From the NCBI RefSeq assembly GCF_042655435.1, contig NZ_JBHSMG010000003.1:1-64000 (forward strand): a stretch of 64,000 nucleotides of DNA, read 5' to 3'. The translations under genes were made by a program, and so were the position numbers. The stretch is from Lysinimonas soli (GTDB lineage Bacteria; Actinomycetota; Actinomycetes; Actinomycetales; Microbacteriaceae). The first letter of the stretch is position 1. Each line of letters opens with the position of its first letter. The notes below the pieces were generated by a model. It did not search any database and was not told the origin of the DNA. It saw only the letters and a list, made by a program, of their open reading frames with translations. This document shows positions 52,737-61,437 of the stretch, piece by piece.

Positions 52737-53302
52737 ACAGGACGGTCTGCATGAGTTGCTGCATACCCGGATGCGAGGCAACCGAGGCGGTCGACGCACC
52801 TCTGCCTCTCTGCGAGATGCATCTCGCCGTTGCCGCCGAGTGGAGCTCGCGCACCCAGAGCGTCACCGACCTGCTCCCGTCGCCCTGCCTGGCCTGCGGT
52901 TCGCCCATCGGGGTGCACTACCCGTCCGGGTGGGCCTGCGCCGTCTGCGAGTGGCGATACGGAGAGGCGCCGGACTCCGACTTGGCGCCTCCGCGCGTCG
53001 ACGTCGTCTATTACCTGCGGCACGGCGATCGCGTGAAGATCGGGACCACCGCGAATCCCCGGCAGCGGTTCACGGCGATCTGGCACGAGGAGGTCCTCGC
53101 CTTCGAGCGAGGAGACCGTCGCCTCGAGCGGCGGCGGCACGAGCAGTTCGCCGCCGACAGGTTCGGCGGGTCGGAATGGTTCCGCCTGACCCCGGCCATC
53201 GCCGAGCACGCTGATGTCGTCGCGGGCGGGCGGGACCCCTGGGACGTCTACGCACGGTGGATGAGCGAGGCCGCCGCGCTCTCGGATCGTCAGCGCCGAT
53301 AG
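52733..53302 (+). CDS. GIY-YIG (T5orf172-type) nuclease-like protein with zinc-ribbon N-terminus
   Basis: 189 aa from GTG 52733, or 183 from ATG 52751. The N-terminal half has CxxC pairs (MSCCIPGC, CEMH, PCLACGS, CAVCEW), likely zinc ribbons. The C-terminal half reads VVYYLRHGDRVKIGTTANPRQR and HEQFAADRFGGSEWFRL, the pattern of the T5orf172/MUG113 branch of GIY-YIG nucleases. It overlaps the dinB stop, so it is SOS-induced. The role is unknown; a DNA-damage nuclease is plausible. Confidence 0.78.
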   Translation: MNRTVCMSCCIPGCEATEAVDAPLPLCEMHLAVAAEWSSRTQSVTDLLPSPCLACGSPIGVHYPSGWACAVCEWRYGEAPDSDLAPPRVDVVYYLRHGDRVKIGTTANPRQRFTAIWHEEVLAFERGDRRLERRRHEQFAADRFGGSEWFRLTPAIAEHADVVAGGRDPWDVYARWMSEAAALSDRQRR

Positions 53303-54114
53303 GCCTCGACGATCAGCTCGCCGCGGATCGTTCGGAACACGTCGAGCAGTCCGGTCACCGTCTTCCGCCCCGCACCCGACACCTGCAGGTCCCACGGCCC
53401 GAGCTTCTCAAGCCGTCCGGTGCGGATTCGCACGACCTCCCACTTCGCCCACCGCAGCGCGCGGTCCTTACGCAGGTCGGCATCCCGGCGCCTGCCCACG
53501 TGCTCGAGACCGTGCCGCCCGGTGCTGTCGTACTCGACGGCGATGCGCAGTTCGGGGATGACGATGTCGGGCCACACCTCGAGATGCTCGAAGAACGGGC
53601 GTGCCACGCGCACCGCGTTGAGGCCGGACGCGAACTCGAGACGTTCGGCGAGGTCGTGCCGCAGCCGCGCTTCGACAGCGGATGCCGTGGCCGGCGCGCA
53701 CTCGCTCGTAAACGCCTCGCCGACCGGAAGCCGCGGCGTCTTCGGGCACACCGCCTTGGCCCGGGATGCAGCGCGCGGTCGCGCCTCACCCGCGGGCCGG
53801 ACGCGGGGCGGCTTGGCCAGCATTGCGCACTCCGGGCACCACGACGAGAGCCGGCGTTCACGCCCCGGCCGCTGACGCTGTTCTGCGGGGGTCGCCGCGA
53901 ACAGGTGGCCGACCTCGCACTGCCAGAGCAGAAGCACCTCGGCGGCCGGCGGGATCTGAGTGAGAGTGATGCCGGCGTTGAACTCCGGGTGGTACTGCCG
54001 GATCAGGGCGGGGTAGGGCGCCCACGCGTCCCGATACGTCCCGACCGGGAACGGCACGTCGGCGTCATGCGTGAACTGCCGTCGCGCCCACCACGCCTCG
54101 ACACCCTCGGACAT
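53290..54114 (-). CDS. Zinc-ribbon protein with restriction-like (Vsr/DUF559-like) nuclease domain
   Basis: 274 aa. N-terminal treble-clef-like region: LLLWQCEVGHLFAATPAEQ ... WCPECAML, with Cys-His-Cys-Cys spacing as in DUF4379. A Pro/Arg-rich linker leads to a C-terminal PD-(D/E)xK-like core: EVWPDIVIPELRIAVEYDSTGRHG, with catalytic-type D and E, then DRALRWAKWEVVRIR. Such proteins are usually unassigned endonucleases. It is convergent with the SOS-linked GIY-YIG gene, 13-nt overlap, so two nucleases face each other. Confidence 0.72.
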   Translation of the reverse strand: MSEGVEAWWARRQFTHDADVPFPVGTYRDAWAPYPALIRQYHPEFNAGITLTQIPPAAEVLLLWQCEVGHLFAATPAEQRQRPGRERRLSSWCPECAMLAKPPRVRPAGEARPRAASRAKAVCPKTPRLPVGEAFTSECAPATASAVEARLRHDLAERLEFASGLNAVRVARPFFEHLEVWPDIVIPELRIAVEYDSTGRHGLEHVGRRRDADLRKDRALRWAKWEVVRIRTGRLEKLGPWDLQVSGAGRKTVTGLLDVFRTIRGELIVEAYRR

Positions 54115-54152
54115 GGGGTGAGGATACGAGCGGCGTCCGACGCCCGGCGCGC

Positions 54153-55433
54153 TCAGGCCGCAGGCGTCGTCACCAGGCGGTCGGCGAGCTTCGGGAGTCC
54201 GCGAGCAAGAACGTAGCGAACGGTGTTCCAGTCATGCGCCGTTCCGGGCGATGAGATGAATTCTGTCTGCATGCCGGCCGCCTTCGCGGCGGCATCCGTC
54301 GTGTGCTGGAAGGTCGAGAACTTCGCGTCGTCTTGACCCGCGCCGAAGATCGCGTACGAACCGGTGTATGGGCCGTGGGCGGCGAGCAGAGAGAGCGGCT
54401 GCGCGTGCCGATACGCCTCGGCGGAGCCGTGGAAGGCGACGTCGACCGTCTTCGCTCCGATCGTGGGAGCCAGCTCGCCGGAGATGCTCAGGATCGACGA
54501 GAACAGGTCCGGGTGGCCGGCGCCGAACTGCATGGCGCAGGTTCCTCCTTCTGAATAGCCGGCGATCGCCCAGGAGTCCGGGTCGGTCGCGACCGGCAGA
54601 TGCGACCGGATCCATCTCGTGACGTCGATGGTGATGTAACTGGCGACGTCACCCAGCGGTGAATCGACGCACATGGGATTCCGGTCGGGTGCACCCAGTT
54701 GATCCGGCGCCACGACCATGGGAGCAATGCCGTGGTGCGCTGTCGCGTAGGCGTCGAGCGTCTTCTCGACGCGACCGGCGGTGAACATGTCGGAGGGAGC
54801 GCCGGGTTGTCCGGCGAACATCAGGATGACGGGAAGGCGAGGAGGATTCGCGGTCAGGGCGGCGGGCGGCAGGTACACGACGGCATCCCGGGCCGCGAAC
54901 CGCGAGGTGGGGCCTGGGATCGCCACCCGGCGCACGATCCCGGTACGTGGCATGTCGACGGGCGGCGTCCAGGTACGTGCCGCAGATGCTGGGGCGATCG
55001 ACTCGGTCAGCGTCGGGTAGTTGCCGAGGCCGAGTGCGTCGTGCAGGTTGCGGTAGGCGCCGAAGTCCACGTTGATGCCGGCGAGCGCGCCGAGAGCCAT
55101 GATCGGGATGCCCATCGCGGCAATGATTCTGCGCCACCAGCTCGAAGTCCACAGGCGCGTGACGGCGAGGGCGATGCCCGCGAAGCCGAGGGCGACCCAC
55201 ATGCGCGTGATGGGGGTGAGGGTCAGGCCGAAGGCATCGGCTACGTCGCCGATCAGCCACGTCAGCAAGAGTCCGATCCCTGCACCGACGAGCACCGGGA
55301 CGGGCCAGGCGAGCCAGGGACGGGGCCGCGATCGTCCTCGAGGGATCAGCAGGATCGCGATAATGACCATCGCCACGTCCACGGCGACGAGGAAGGCCGT
55401 GTGGTCGACGCGCAGGTGGAGCAGCCAGTTCAC
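54153..55433 (-). CDS. Membrane esterase, probable aminoacyl-phosphatidylglycerol hydrolase
   Basis: 426 aa. Four N-terminal helices within residues 12-120 are followed by an extracytoplasmic PF00756-like esterase domain with oxyanion region MFAGQPG and nucleophile S294 in GYSEGG; His is near HDWN at the C-terminus. It directly follows the MprF-like gene (GTG start two bases after that stop). In Corynebacterium an aminoacyl-PG synthase is paired with a hydrolase of this type; that parallel is the basis for the call. Confidence 0.75.
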   Translation of the reverse strand: MNWLLHLRVDHTAFLVAVDVAMVIIAILLIPRGRSRPRPWLAWPVPVLVGAGIGLLLTWLIGDVADAFGLTLTPITRMWVALGFAGIALAVTRLWTSSWWRRIIAAMGIPIMALGALAGINVDFGAYRNLHDALGLGNYPTLTESIAPASAARTWTPPVDMPRTGIVRRVAIPGPTSRFAARDAVVYLPPAALTANPPRLPVILMFAGQPGAPSDMFTAGRVEKTLDAYATAHHGIAPMVVAPDQLGAPDRNPMCVDSPLGDVASYITIDVTRWIRSHLPVATDPDSWAIAGYSEGGTCAMQFGAGHPDLFSSILSISGELAPTIGAKTVDVAFHGSAEAYRHAQPLSLLAAHGPYTGSYAIFGAGQDDAKFSTFQHTTDAAAKAAGMQTEFISSPGTAHDWNTVRYVLARGLPKLADRLVTTPAA

Positions 55434-55435
55434 CC

Positions 55436-57424
55436 TCAGGTCGTCCGTTCGGGCCGCGATGGCAGGTGGGCGCGCAGAACCGCCGCCGCGATCATCGGAA
55501 GCGCCAGCGCGTCGGGGTAGGCAACGTAGAGAGGTTGCGTGCTCGTGTGCAGCTTGCGCTTGAAGCGCGCGAGCGAGCGGAAACCGTACGCGCCCTCGAG
55601 CCCCTGCGCGATGACTCCGAGAAGCCAGGCGGTGAGGCGTGCGCGTCGCCCCGGGGCGGCATCGACGATCAGAGGGGTCGCCGAGAGGCTGAGCTTCTGA
55701 AGGCCCCCGGCGCGGAACCCGAGGGCGGCGGCGGCGATGAGGAACTCCATGGCGCCCGGCATCGCGTCTGCCTGGCGCCACATCACGTCCAGAGTGCGGC
55801 CGATGAGCCGATGTTCCTCCCAGATGGGAAGCCAGCTGGTGACCGCGTGCACGCGCCCGGCCTCGTCTCGAGCGACCACGAGCTGCACCTCGGGATCGCG
55901 CAACTCGTCGAGGGCGCCCACGGTGAACTCGAGTTTGGGGAGCCGTCGTCGTCCGGCCGACTCGCGGCTCAACCGCCTGATCTGATCGCGGAGTCCGTCG
56001 TCGGCATCGGGGAAGGTCGTCCAGACCGCCGACAATCCGATGCGTTCGGCGCGGTTGGATGCGGTGCGAAGGTCGTTCCGACGCTTTCCGCTGAGCGTGA
56101 AGGACTCGAGGTCGATCATCGACTCGTCGGCGACGGCAACAGCGTGCCACCCCCGATGCCGGAGCCCGGAGACGTGCTGTGCGTGCAGGCCGTAGAAGAC
56201 CGGGATGAGGTCGCGATTGTCGCAGTAGCGTTCGAACTCGCGCATCACCGTCGCCGAATCCGCCCCCGATGCGATCGGGTCGGAGAGGGCGAGGGCGACA
56301 CGTCCGATCCGGCGATACGCGATCGCGCCCGTCGTGGCGTCGGAGCGCCAGTAGCGGTTGCCCTTCCACGTCGCCATGTGGCCCAGAGTTCCGGCGTCGG
56401 TCGCGGCAACGAGGCGGCCGATCACCTCCCGCTCGACGGGGGACGAGCTCCCTGTGGTCGCGACGATTCGCCGCGAGCGCGCCTCGACGATGACGAGCGC
56501 GACGAGCATCCCCAGCGGGATGGCCCAGGAGCCGAGCATCTCGATCTGCCACGTCGCCTCAGCCGCCGATATCCCCGTCCACTCGATCCAGTTCTGGGTG
56601 AGGGGCACCACGACGTTGGAGGCGAAGGCCGTGACACCCAGCCCCAGAAGCGCGACGCCCCCGAGAATGACGGGGACGCGTCCTCCGCGAGCCCGCAGCA
56701 TGGCGGCGGTGACGACGAGCATCCCCGGAATGACCAGCAGCGTGATGAAGCCGCCCCGGGAGTCGGCGAGCGGTTCGAGGGGCCCGTGCGCCGAGTGCGA
56801 CGCGGCAAGGATGACCGGACCGGCGGCGAGTGCCACAAGAGCAGCGGCGAGTGCCGAATGCAGGCCCGAAGCGGATCGCACCTGTACACGGGGCCCGACG
56901 GCGAGGCCGATGGCGAGGCCGATTGCGCCGCTGCAGAACCGCGCGATGTCGACCGCCGAGCCGTTGAACAAGGCGAGCGCCGCGAGCCCGGCGATGATGC
57001 CGACGCGCATCCGGCGCCGCCATCTCGGCGACAGGTAGGCACTCGTCGCGAGAAGACAGCCTCCCCCGATCACCAGCGGGTCGAGGGTGAGCTCGGCCGA
57101 CGTCCGCAGAGCGGTCTCGAAACCGGTCCCGGTCTGAAGGGCATCGAGGGCGGCAGCGGCGGGAATCGCGATCATGGGTGCGGCCAGGAGGGCGATCACG
57201 GCGCGGAACCCGCCCATGACGTGCTCGGCAAGAGCAAGGCAGCCGACGATGATCACCGCGTTCCCCAGTCCGGCGAACCCGGCGATGCGCAGACCGGGCA
57301 TGCCGACCGCGAGCGCAAGCGCAACTCCGGCGGCGACCGCCGCGACAGGATGCGCGGAGATGCCGCGCCATGCACGAGCCGACGGTCGTCGCAGACGTGA
57401 ATCGGCGGAGCTTGGGGACAGCAT
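55436..57424 (-). CDS. mprF: MprF-like aminoacyl-phosphatidylglycerol synthase
   Basis: 662 aa. The first about 310 residues contain some ten membrane helices, a flippase-like region somewhat shorter than full MprF. The C-terminal DUF2156 domain carries the synthase motifs GNRYWRSDATTGAIAYRR, VFYGLHAQHVSGLRHRGW, SGKRRNDLRTASNRAE and AMEFLIAAAALGFRAGG. It transfers an amino acid (Lys or Ala) from tRNA to phosphatidylglycerol, lowering surface charge and protecting against cationic peptides. Which amino acid cannot be read. Co-transcribed with the esterase. Confidence 0.88.
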   Translation of the reverse strand: MLSPSSADSRLRRPSARAWRGISAHPVAAVAAGVALALAVGMPGLRIAGFAGLGNAVIIVGCLALAEHVMGGFRAVIALLAAPMIAIPAAAALDALQTGTGFETALRTSAELTLDPLVIGGGCLLATSAYLSPRWRRRMRVGIIAGLAALALFNGSAVDIARFCSGAIGLAIGLAVGPRVQVRSASGLHSALAAALVALAAGPVILAASHSAHGPLEPLADSRGGFITLLVIPGMLVVTAAMLRARGGRVPVILGGVALLGLGVTAFASNVVVPLTQNWIEWTGISAAEATWQIEMLGSWAIPLGMLVALVIVEARSRRIVATTGSSSPVEREVIGRLVAATDAGTLGHMATWKGNRYWRSDATTGAIAYRRIGRVALALSDPIASGADSATVMREFERYCDNRDLIPVFYGLHAQHVSGLRHRGWHAVAVADESMIDLESFTLSGKRRNDLRTASNRAERIGLSAVWTTFPDADDGLRDQIRRLSRESAGRRRLPKLEFTVGALDELRDPEVQLVVARDEAGRVHAVTSWLPIWEEHRLIGRTLDVMWRQADAMPGAMEFLIAAAALGFRAGGLQKLSLSATPLIVDAAPGRRARLTAWLLGVIAQGLEGAYGFRSLARFKRKLHTSTQPLYVAYPDALALPMIAAAVLRAHLPSRPERTT

Positions 57425-57502
57425 CCCTGCATCCTCCGCCTCACACGAGATGGCGGCCCCCGCCGATCGGCCACTTCATGTCGGCCGAGGGGCGGGACCT
57501 CG

Positions 57503-58159
57503 TCACCCGGTCGAAGGGCCGCTCAGCACGCCGGATCGCTCGGCGATGAGGACGGCCTGCACGCGCGTCGACACCCCGAGCTTGGTCAGCACCGAGCTCA
57601 TGTGGTCTTTCACCGTGCCGACGCTGAGGTGGATGCGCTCGCCGATCTCGGCGTTGCCCAGTCCGCTGGCCGCGTGCTGCAGAACGAGGAGTTCGCGCGG
57701 GGTGAGGCGGGCGATGAGAGCGTCTTCGCCCGCCGACGGACGGGCGGACCCGAGCCCGGAGACCACCCGACGACCGACGCTGGCCCCGAGGACCACGCCT
57801 CCGCCCGCCACCGCGCGGATGAACTGCTGCAGGTCGTCGGGTTCGGTGTCTTTGAGGAGGAACCCGCGTGCTCCCTCCTCCAGGGCCTCGGCGATGTACT
57901 CGTCCGCGTCGAAAGTGGTCAGCATCACCACATGGGAAGGCAGTCCTCGCCGACGGATTTCTCGCAGGATGCTGAGGCCGTCGCGTTCGGGCATGCGGAT
58001 GTCGAGGAGGACGACGTCGGGGCGGGCCGTCGAGATGACCGGGATCGCCGACGTTGCATCGGCAGTCGCCAGGACGTCGATATCGGGGGCCGCCGCAACG
58101 ATCATGCTCAAGGCCGACCGGAGGAGGGCCTCATCATCGACGATGACGACCGAGATCAT
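57503..58159 (-). CDS. NarL/LuxR-type response regulator (1)
   Basis: 218 aa: receiver with D8-D9, phosphoacceptor D53 (LLDIRMP) and K in GFLLKDTEP; C-terminal LuxR HTH (LTPRELLVLQHAASGLGNAEIGERIHLSVGTVKDHMSSVLTKLG). CAGGAGCAGGAC precedes the ATG. No kinase gene is attached. It reads toward mprF (78-nt gap), which it may control, and is head-to-head with a close paralogue at 58283. Confidence 0.92.
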   Translation of the reverse strand: MISVVIVDDEALLRSALSMIVAAAPDIDVLATADATSAIPVISTARPDVVLLDIRMPERDGLSILREIRRRGLPSHVVMLTTFDADEYIAEALEEGARGFLLKDTEPDDLQQFIRAVAGGGVVLGASVGRRVVSGLGSARPSAGEDALIARLTPRELLVLQHAASGLGNAEIGERIHLSVGTVKDHMSSVLTKLGVSTRVQAVLIAERSGVLSGPSTG

Positions 58160-58282
58160 GTCCTGCTCCTGAATCGTGCTGGTGGGCTCTCTCACCTTAG
58201 GTCGTGCGATCCTCCTGCAAGTCGGGCATCGGGCAGCCGGAAGTCGGCCGGGCCGGGGAGGCCGAGGGTGTGTACTGGTCTC

Positions 58283-58969
58283 GTGACGGGATTCGATCAT
58301 CGGACCAGTGCCGTGCCGCGGCGTGATGCCGAACCGGTCAGGGTCGTCATCGTCGATGATGAGGCTCTCGTCCGCTCGGGCTTCGAGCTGATCCTCAACG
58401 TCGACGACGGAATCGACGTCGTCGGCACGTCGGACGACACTGGTGCAGTCGATATCGTCGAACGGACTCGTCCTGACATCGTCCTCCTCGACATCCGAAT
58501 GGTTCACCGCGATGGCATGACGATCCTCAGGGATCTCATGGCGCGCAGCCCGCACCTCGGGGTCGTCATGCTGACGACATTCGACGCAGACGAGCACATC
58601 GCCGAGGCCCTGGAGGCGGGAGCGCGCGGCTTCCTCTTGAAGGACACCGATCCCGAGCTGCTGCCCGAGCTCGTCAAGACGGCCGCGCGGGGAGGGCTCG
58701 TCTTGTCCGGAGCAGTCGGAGACAAGGTCGTGGATCGCCTTCGCCGAGGCTCGCCGACACATCCGGAGATCGACACGCTCACGGGGCGCGAACGCGAGGT
58801 GCTCGCCCTTGTCGGCACCGGCTTGTCCAACGCCGAGATCTCGAGCGCGCTGGGCCTGACGGCTGCCACGGTCAAGGACCACGTCAGCGCCATCCTTCGC
58901 AAGCTCAACGTGGACAATCGCGTCCAGGCGGCGCTCGTCGCTGCACGCGTCGGGCTCGGTAGGGCCTGA
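58283..58969 (+). CDS. NarL/LuxR-type response regulator (2)
   Basis: 228 aa from GTG 58283, or ten fewer from GTG 58313. Receiver D70 (LLDIRMVHRDG) and GFLLKDTDP; LuxR HTH LTGREREVLALVGTGLSNAEISSALGLTAATVKDHVSAILRKLN. Strongly similar to regulator 1, suggesting an inverted duplication. The next gene, a kinase, starts two bases after its stop. Confidence 0.9.
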   Translation: MTGFDHRTSAVPRRDAEPVRVVIVDDEALVRSGFELILNVDDGIDVVGTSDDTGAVDIVERTRPDIVLLDIRMVHRDGMTILRDLMARSPHLGVVMLTTFDADEHIAEALEAGARGFLLKDTDPELLPELVKTAARGGLVLSGAVGDKVVDRLRRGSPTHPEIDTLTGREREVLALVGTGLSNAEISSALGLTAATVKDHVSAILRKLNVDNRVQAALVAARVGLGRA

Positions 58970-58971
58970 TC

Positions 58972-60102
58972 GTGACGATCCTGCACCCCCCGCGCCTCGC
59001 AGTGCTCATTGTCATCGAGGTCGCGCTCGTCGCGGCCGGGGCGGCAGAACTCCTCGTCTCCACGCCCGTCGGGATCACGGTGGATTTCGGGTGCGGAGCG
59101 TTGGCCGTGCTGTCGATCGCGCTCCGACGCCGGTGGGCGTGGCTCGCTTTCGCCCTCACCCTCCCCGCCGTCGCAACGGCGGAGATCCTCATCCCGACGC
59201 TCATCCTCCTCTTCACGGTGTCCGTCGGGACCAGGCGGCGGCGTTGGGTTCTCGCCGTGGCGGGTGCCGCGGTGGTCGTGCTCTGGATCTCGCCGTGGGA
59301 CTACTCGGCTCGGATCTCGTGGCTGTACGACGGGTTGTACGGAGTGATGTTCGGTGTCACGCCGATCGTGCTCGGTCAGCTTGTGCTCGCCCGCAAGACC
59401 CTGCATGCACAGTTGGAGGAGCTTCGACAGGCGCGAGCGGAGACGCGCCGGATGATCGCCGCCGAAGTGCTCAGGGCGGAGCGGACGCGCATCGCACGTG
59501 AGATGCACGACGTGGTTTCGCATCAGGTGACCTTGATCACGGTCCAGGCGGGTGCCCTTCAGGTCGGCGCCGCCGACCCTTCCGTCAAGCGGGTGGGGGC
59601 GACGATACGACAGCTTTGCGTCCAGACCCTCGATGAGCTGCGGCAGATGATCCTCGTGCTCCGGGCCGACACTCAGGAGCGCGGCGACTTGCGGCCGCAA
59701 CCGTCGCTGGCGCGGCTCGACGATCTCGTCTCCGGCAGCGGCGTCGATGTCGAGATGCGGGTCGCACCCGGCCTTGCCTTCTCGGCGGCAGTGGAACGCA
59801 CCTTGTTCCGGACTGTGCAGGAGGGTCTGACGAACGTGAGCAAACACGCTCCGGGTTCCTCGGTCACGCTGGATCTGACCATTGAGGGCTCTGATGTCGT
59901 GCTGGTGATGGAGAACACCGCCGGTGACCGCCCCGCGCACGCCGCGTCGACACCGGGCCACGGGCACATCGGCCTGCGGGAGCGTGCCGAGCTGCTGGGC
60001 GGGAACCTCGCCGCCGGACCCGCAGGGGGCGGCTATCGGCTCGCTCTACGAGTACCACTGCCCCCAGCCGGCGCACCAGGGCATCAGGGGAGCCCTCATT
60101 GA
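58972..60102 (+). CDS. NarL-type sensor histidine kinase (HisKA_3)
   Basis: 376 aa. Four to five membrane helices (about 8-140) with almost no extracytoplasmic loop, so it senses within the membrane. HisKA_3 has H179 in REMHDVVSHQ. The HATPase has the N-box TVQEGLTNVSKHA and GHGHIGLRERAELLGG. GTG start. Membrane-embedded sensors of this kind detect envelope stress or antibiotics, fitting the neighbouring lipid-modifying genes. Confidence 0.9.
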   Translation: MTILHPPRLAVLIVIEVALVAAGAAELLVSTPVGITVDFGCGALAVLSIALRRRWAWLAFALTLPAVATAEILIPTLILLFTVSVGTRRRRWVLAVAGAAVVVLWISPWDYSARISWLYDGLYGVMFGVTPIVLGQLVLARKTLHAQLEELRQARAETRRMIAAEVLRAERTRIAREMHDVVSHQVTLITVQAGALQVGAADPSVKRVGATIRQLCVQTLDELRQMILVLRADTQERGDLRPQPSLARLDDLVSGSGVDVEMRVAPGLAFSAAVERTLFRTVQEGLTNVSKHAPGSSVTLDLTIEGSDVVLVMENTAGDRPAHAASTPGHGHIGLRERAELLGGNLAAGPAGGGYRLALRVPLPPAGAPGHQGSPH

Positions 60103-60109
60103 GGTCTGG

Positions 60110-60367
60110 TCACGGGCGGTGCCGGAGCAGAAAGCGCAACCCGTCCTCCCAGCCATCGACCGTCTCGGCGGTCGGCCAGCTGCTGCTGCGAGCGATGTAG
60201 CGCGGGGAAGGTGCGGGACGGTAGGGGTGGCTTTCGGCGAGAGTACCGATCGATCCGCTCTCGTCGGACACGTTCCAAATCCCGTGACCGTTTGAGTTGG
60301 CACGAACCCGCATCATGATGCCGTCCACCTCGATGTGCTCATCGACATCGAGGGGCTCGCTGGGCAC
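60110..60367 (-). CDS. Small conserved-looking protein, unknown (85 aa)
   Basis: GTG-initiated 85-aa frame with codon use like its neighbours. Acidic N-terminus (PLDVDEHIEVDG), a beta-rich middle (MMRVRANSNGHGIWNVSDESG) and a basic end with paired Trp (SSWPTAETVDGWEDGLRFLLRHRP). It is soluble. No family or function recognised. Convergent with the kinase, 7 nt apart. Confidence 0.55.
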   Translation of the reverse strand: MPSEPLDVDEHIEVDGIMMRVRANSNGHGIWNVSDESGSIGTLAESHPYRPAPSPRYIARSSSWPTAETVDGWEDGLRFLLRHRP

Positions 60368-60490
60368 CTTGCGACGCTACCGAGGGGGCGGGTCCTGACC
60401 AGGGACTTTGGTCCCGCCGGTTGGATGGTTCCATGTGGAGCGTCGGACAGTGGTCTACCTCCGCCTCGAGGATGGGGGCCTGGAGGCGGG

Positions 60491-60525
60491 GAGGGGGCCG
60501 AGCGAGCTCGTCGCCCGGCCCCCTC
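60491..60525 (-). terminator. Hairpin terminator of the exported hydrolase gene
   Basis: Ten-bp arms GAGGGGGCCG (60491-60500) and CGGCCCCCTC (60516-60525), 7 nt beyond the stop of the minus-strand hydrolase. No T-tract. Confidence 0.65.
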
Positions 60526-60532
60526 GTGGTTT

Positions 60533-61375
60533 CTACTTGGTCCGTGCCGCCTTCTCGATGACCTGCGTGATCTGCGCGGGCCGCTCCAGCATGGAGAGGT
60601 GGTCGGCATCGACGGTCGTGATCTGGCCGTGTGCGCGGTGGGCCATGGCCAGCTGGCCGGCCTGCGGGATGACCTTGTCGTCGGTTCCGATCACGAACCA
60701 GCTGGGGATGGTCTGCCAGGCGGGGGCACCACTCAGCGTCTCCTGCAGGGCACCTCCGGCGATCGGGGACTGGGAGGCGCTGAGTACCGCCGCATCCTTC
60801 GCGTCCAAATGGGCGGCGAAGATCGAGCGGAACTGGTCACGCTTCACGTAGAGGTCCGGGTCGCCGGTGGGCATGTTCGGGTCCTGGACGGCGTCGAACA
60901 CGGTGGCCGGGTCGGTGTCGAACGCCGATCCGGATCCCTTGCTGAGGCCGACGATGGACTCGCCGGTGGCCGGCGCGAAGGCATCGACGTAGACCAGGTC
61001 GGTGACTCGGGGCAGCGTGGAGGCTGCGGCCGTGATCACGCTTCCGCCGTAGGAGTGGCCGACGAGGACGACGGGCCCGGTGGTGGCCTGGTTCACGAAT
61101 GCGGCGACGGATGCGGCGTCCGTGGAAAGCCCGCGGAGCGGATTCGGGGCGTCAAGCACGGTGTAACCGTCGCGCTGGAGGCGTTTGGCCACCGGGGCGA
61201 AGCTGGAGGCATCGGCCCAGGCGCCATGGACGAGGACGACGGTCGGCTTTGCTGGTTGGGAGTTGATCGCGCGGGCCGGGGTCGCTGCGGAAGCCGCCGC
61301 CGGGATGGCGAGGCCGAGCGCGACAACGGCGGCCGCGGCGATGCCGGCGGTCTTGAGCGTGCGGGTGGTGGACAT
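60533..61375 (-). CDS. Exported alpha/beta hydrolase (EstC-like)
   Basis: 280 aa. Signal peptide 1-30 (KTAGIAAAAVVALGLAIPAAASA), cleavage near ASA-AT. Hydrolase core: VLVHGAWADASSF, nucleophile S108 in VGHSYGG, acid in GTDDKV, His in DADHLSM. Resembles the EstC/methylesterase-like secreted hydrolases. The start is set by AAAGGAAACACC directly before ATG 61375. It follows the chloroperoxidase-like hydrolase on the same strand, 62 nt away, so it probably shares that promoter. Confidence 0.85.
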   Translation of the reverse strand: MSTTRTLKTAGIAAAAVVALGLAIPAAASAATPARAINSQPAKPTVVLVHGAWADASSFAPVAKRLQRDGYTVLDAPNPLRGLSTDAASVAAFVNQATTGPVVLVGHSYGGSVITAAASTLPRVTDLVYVDAFAPATGESIVGLSKGSGSAFDTDPATVFDAVQDPNMPTGDPDLYVKRDQFRSIFAAHLDAKDAAVLSASQSPIAGGALQETLSGAPAWQTIPSWFVIGTDDKVIPQAGQLAMAHRAHGQITTVDADHLSMLERPAQITQVIEKAARTK

Positions 61376-61437
61376 GGTGTTTCCTTTCGCGGCGACGATG
61401 CGCCTGTTCATTGGGGAGGGGGATAGGAGGTAGGGCT

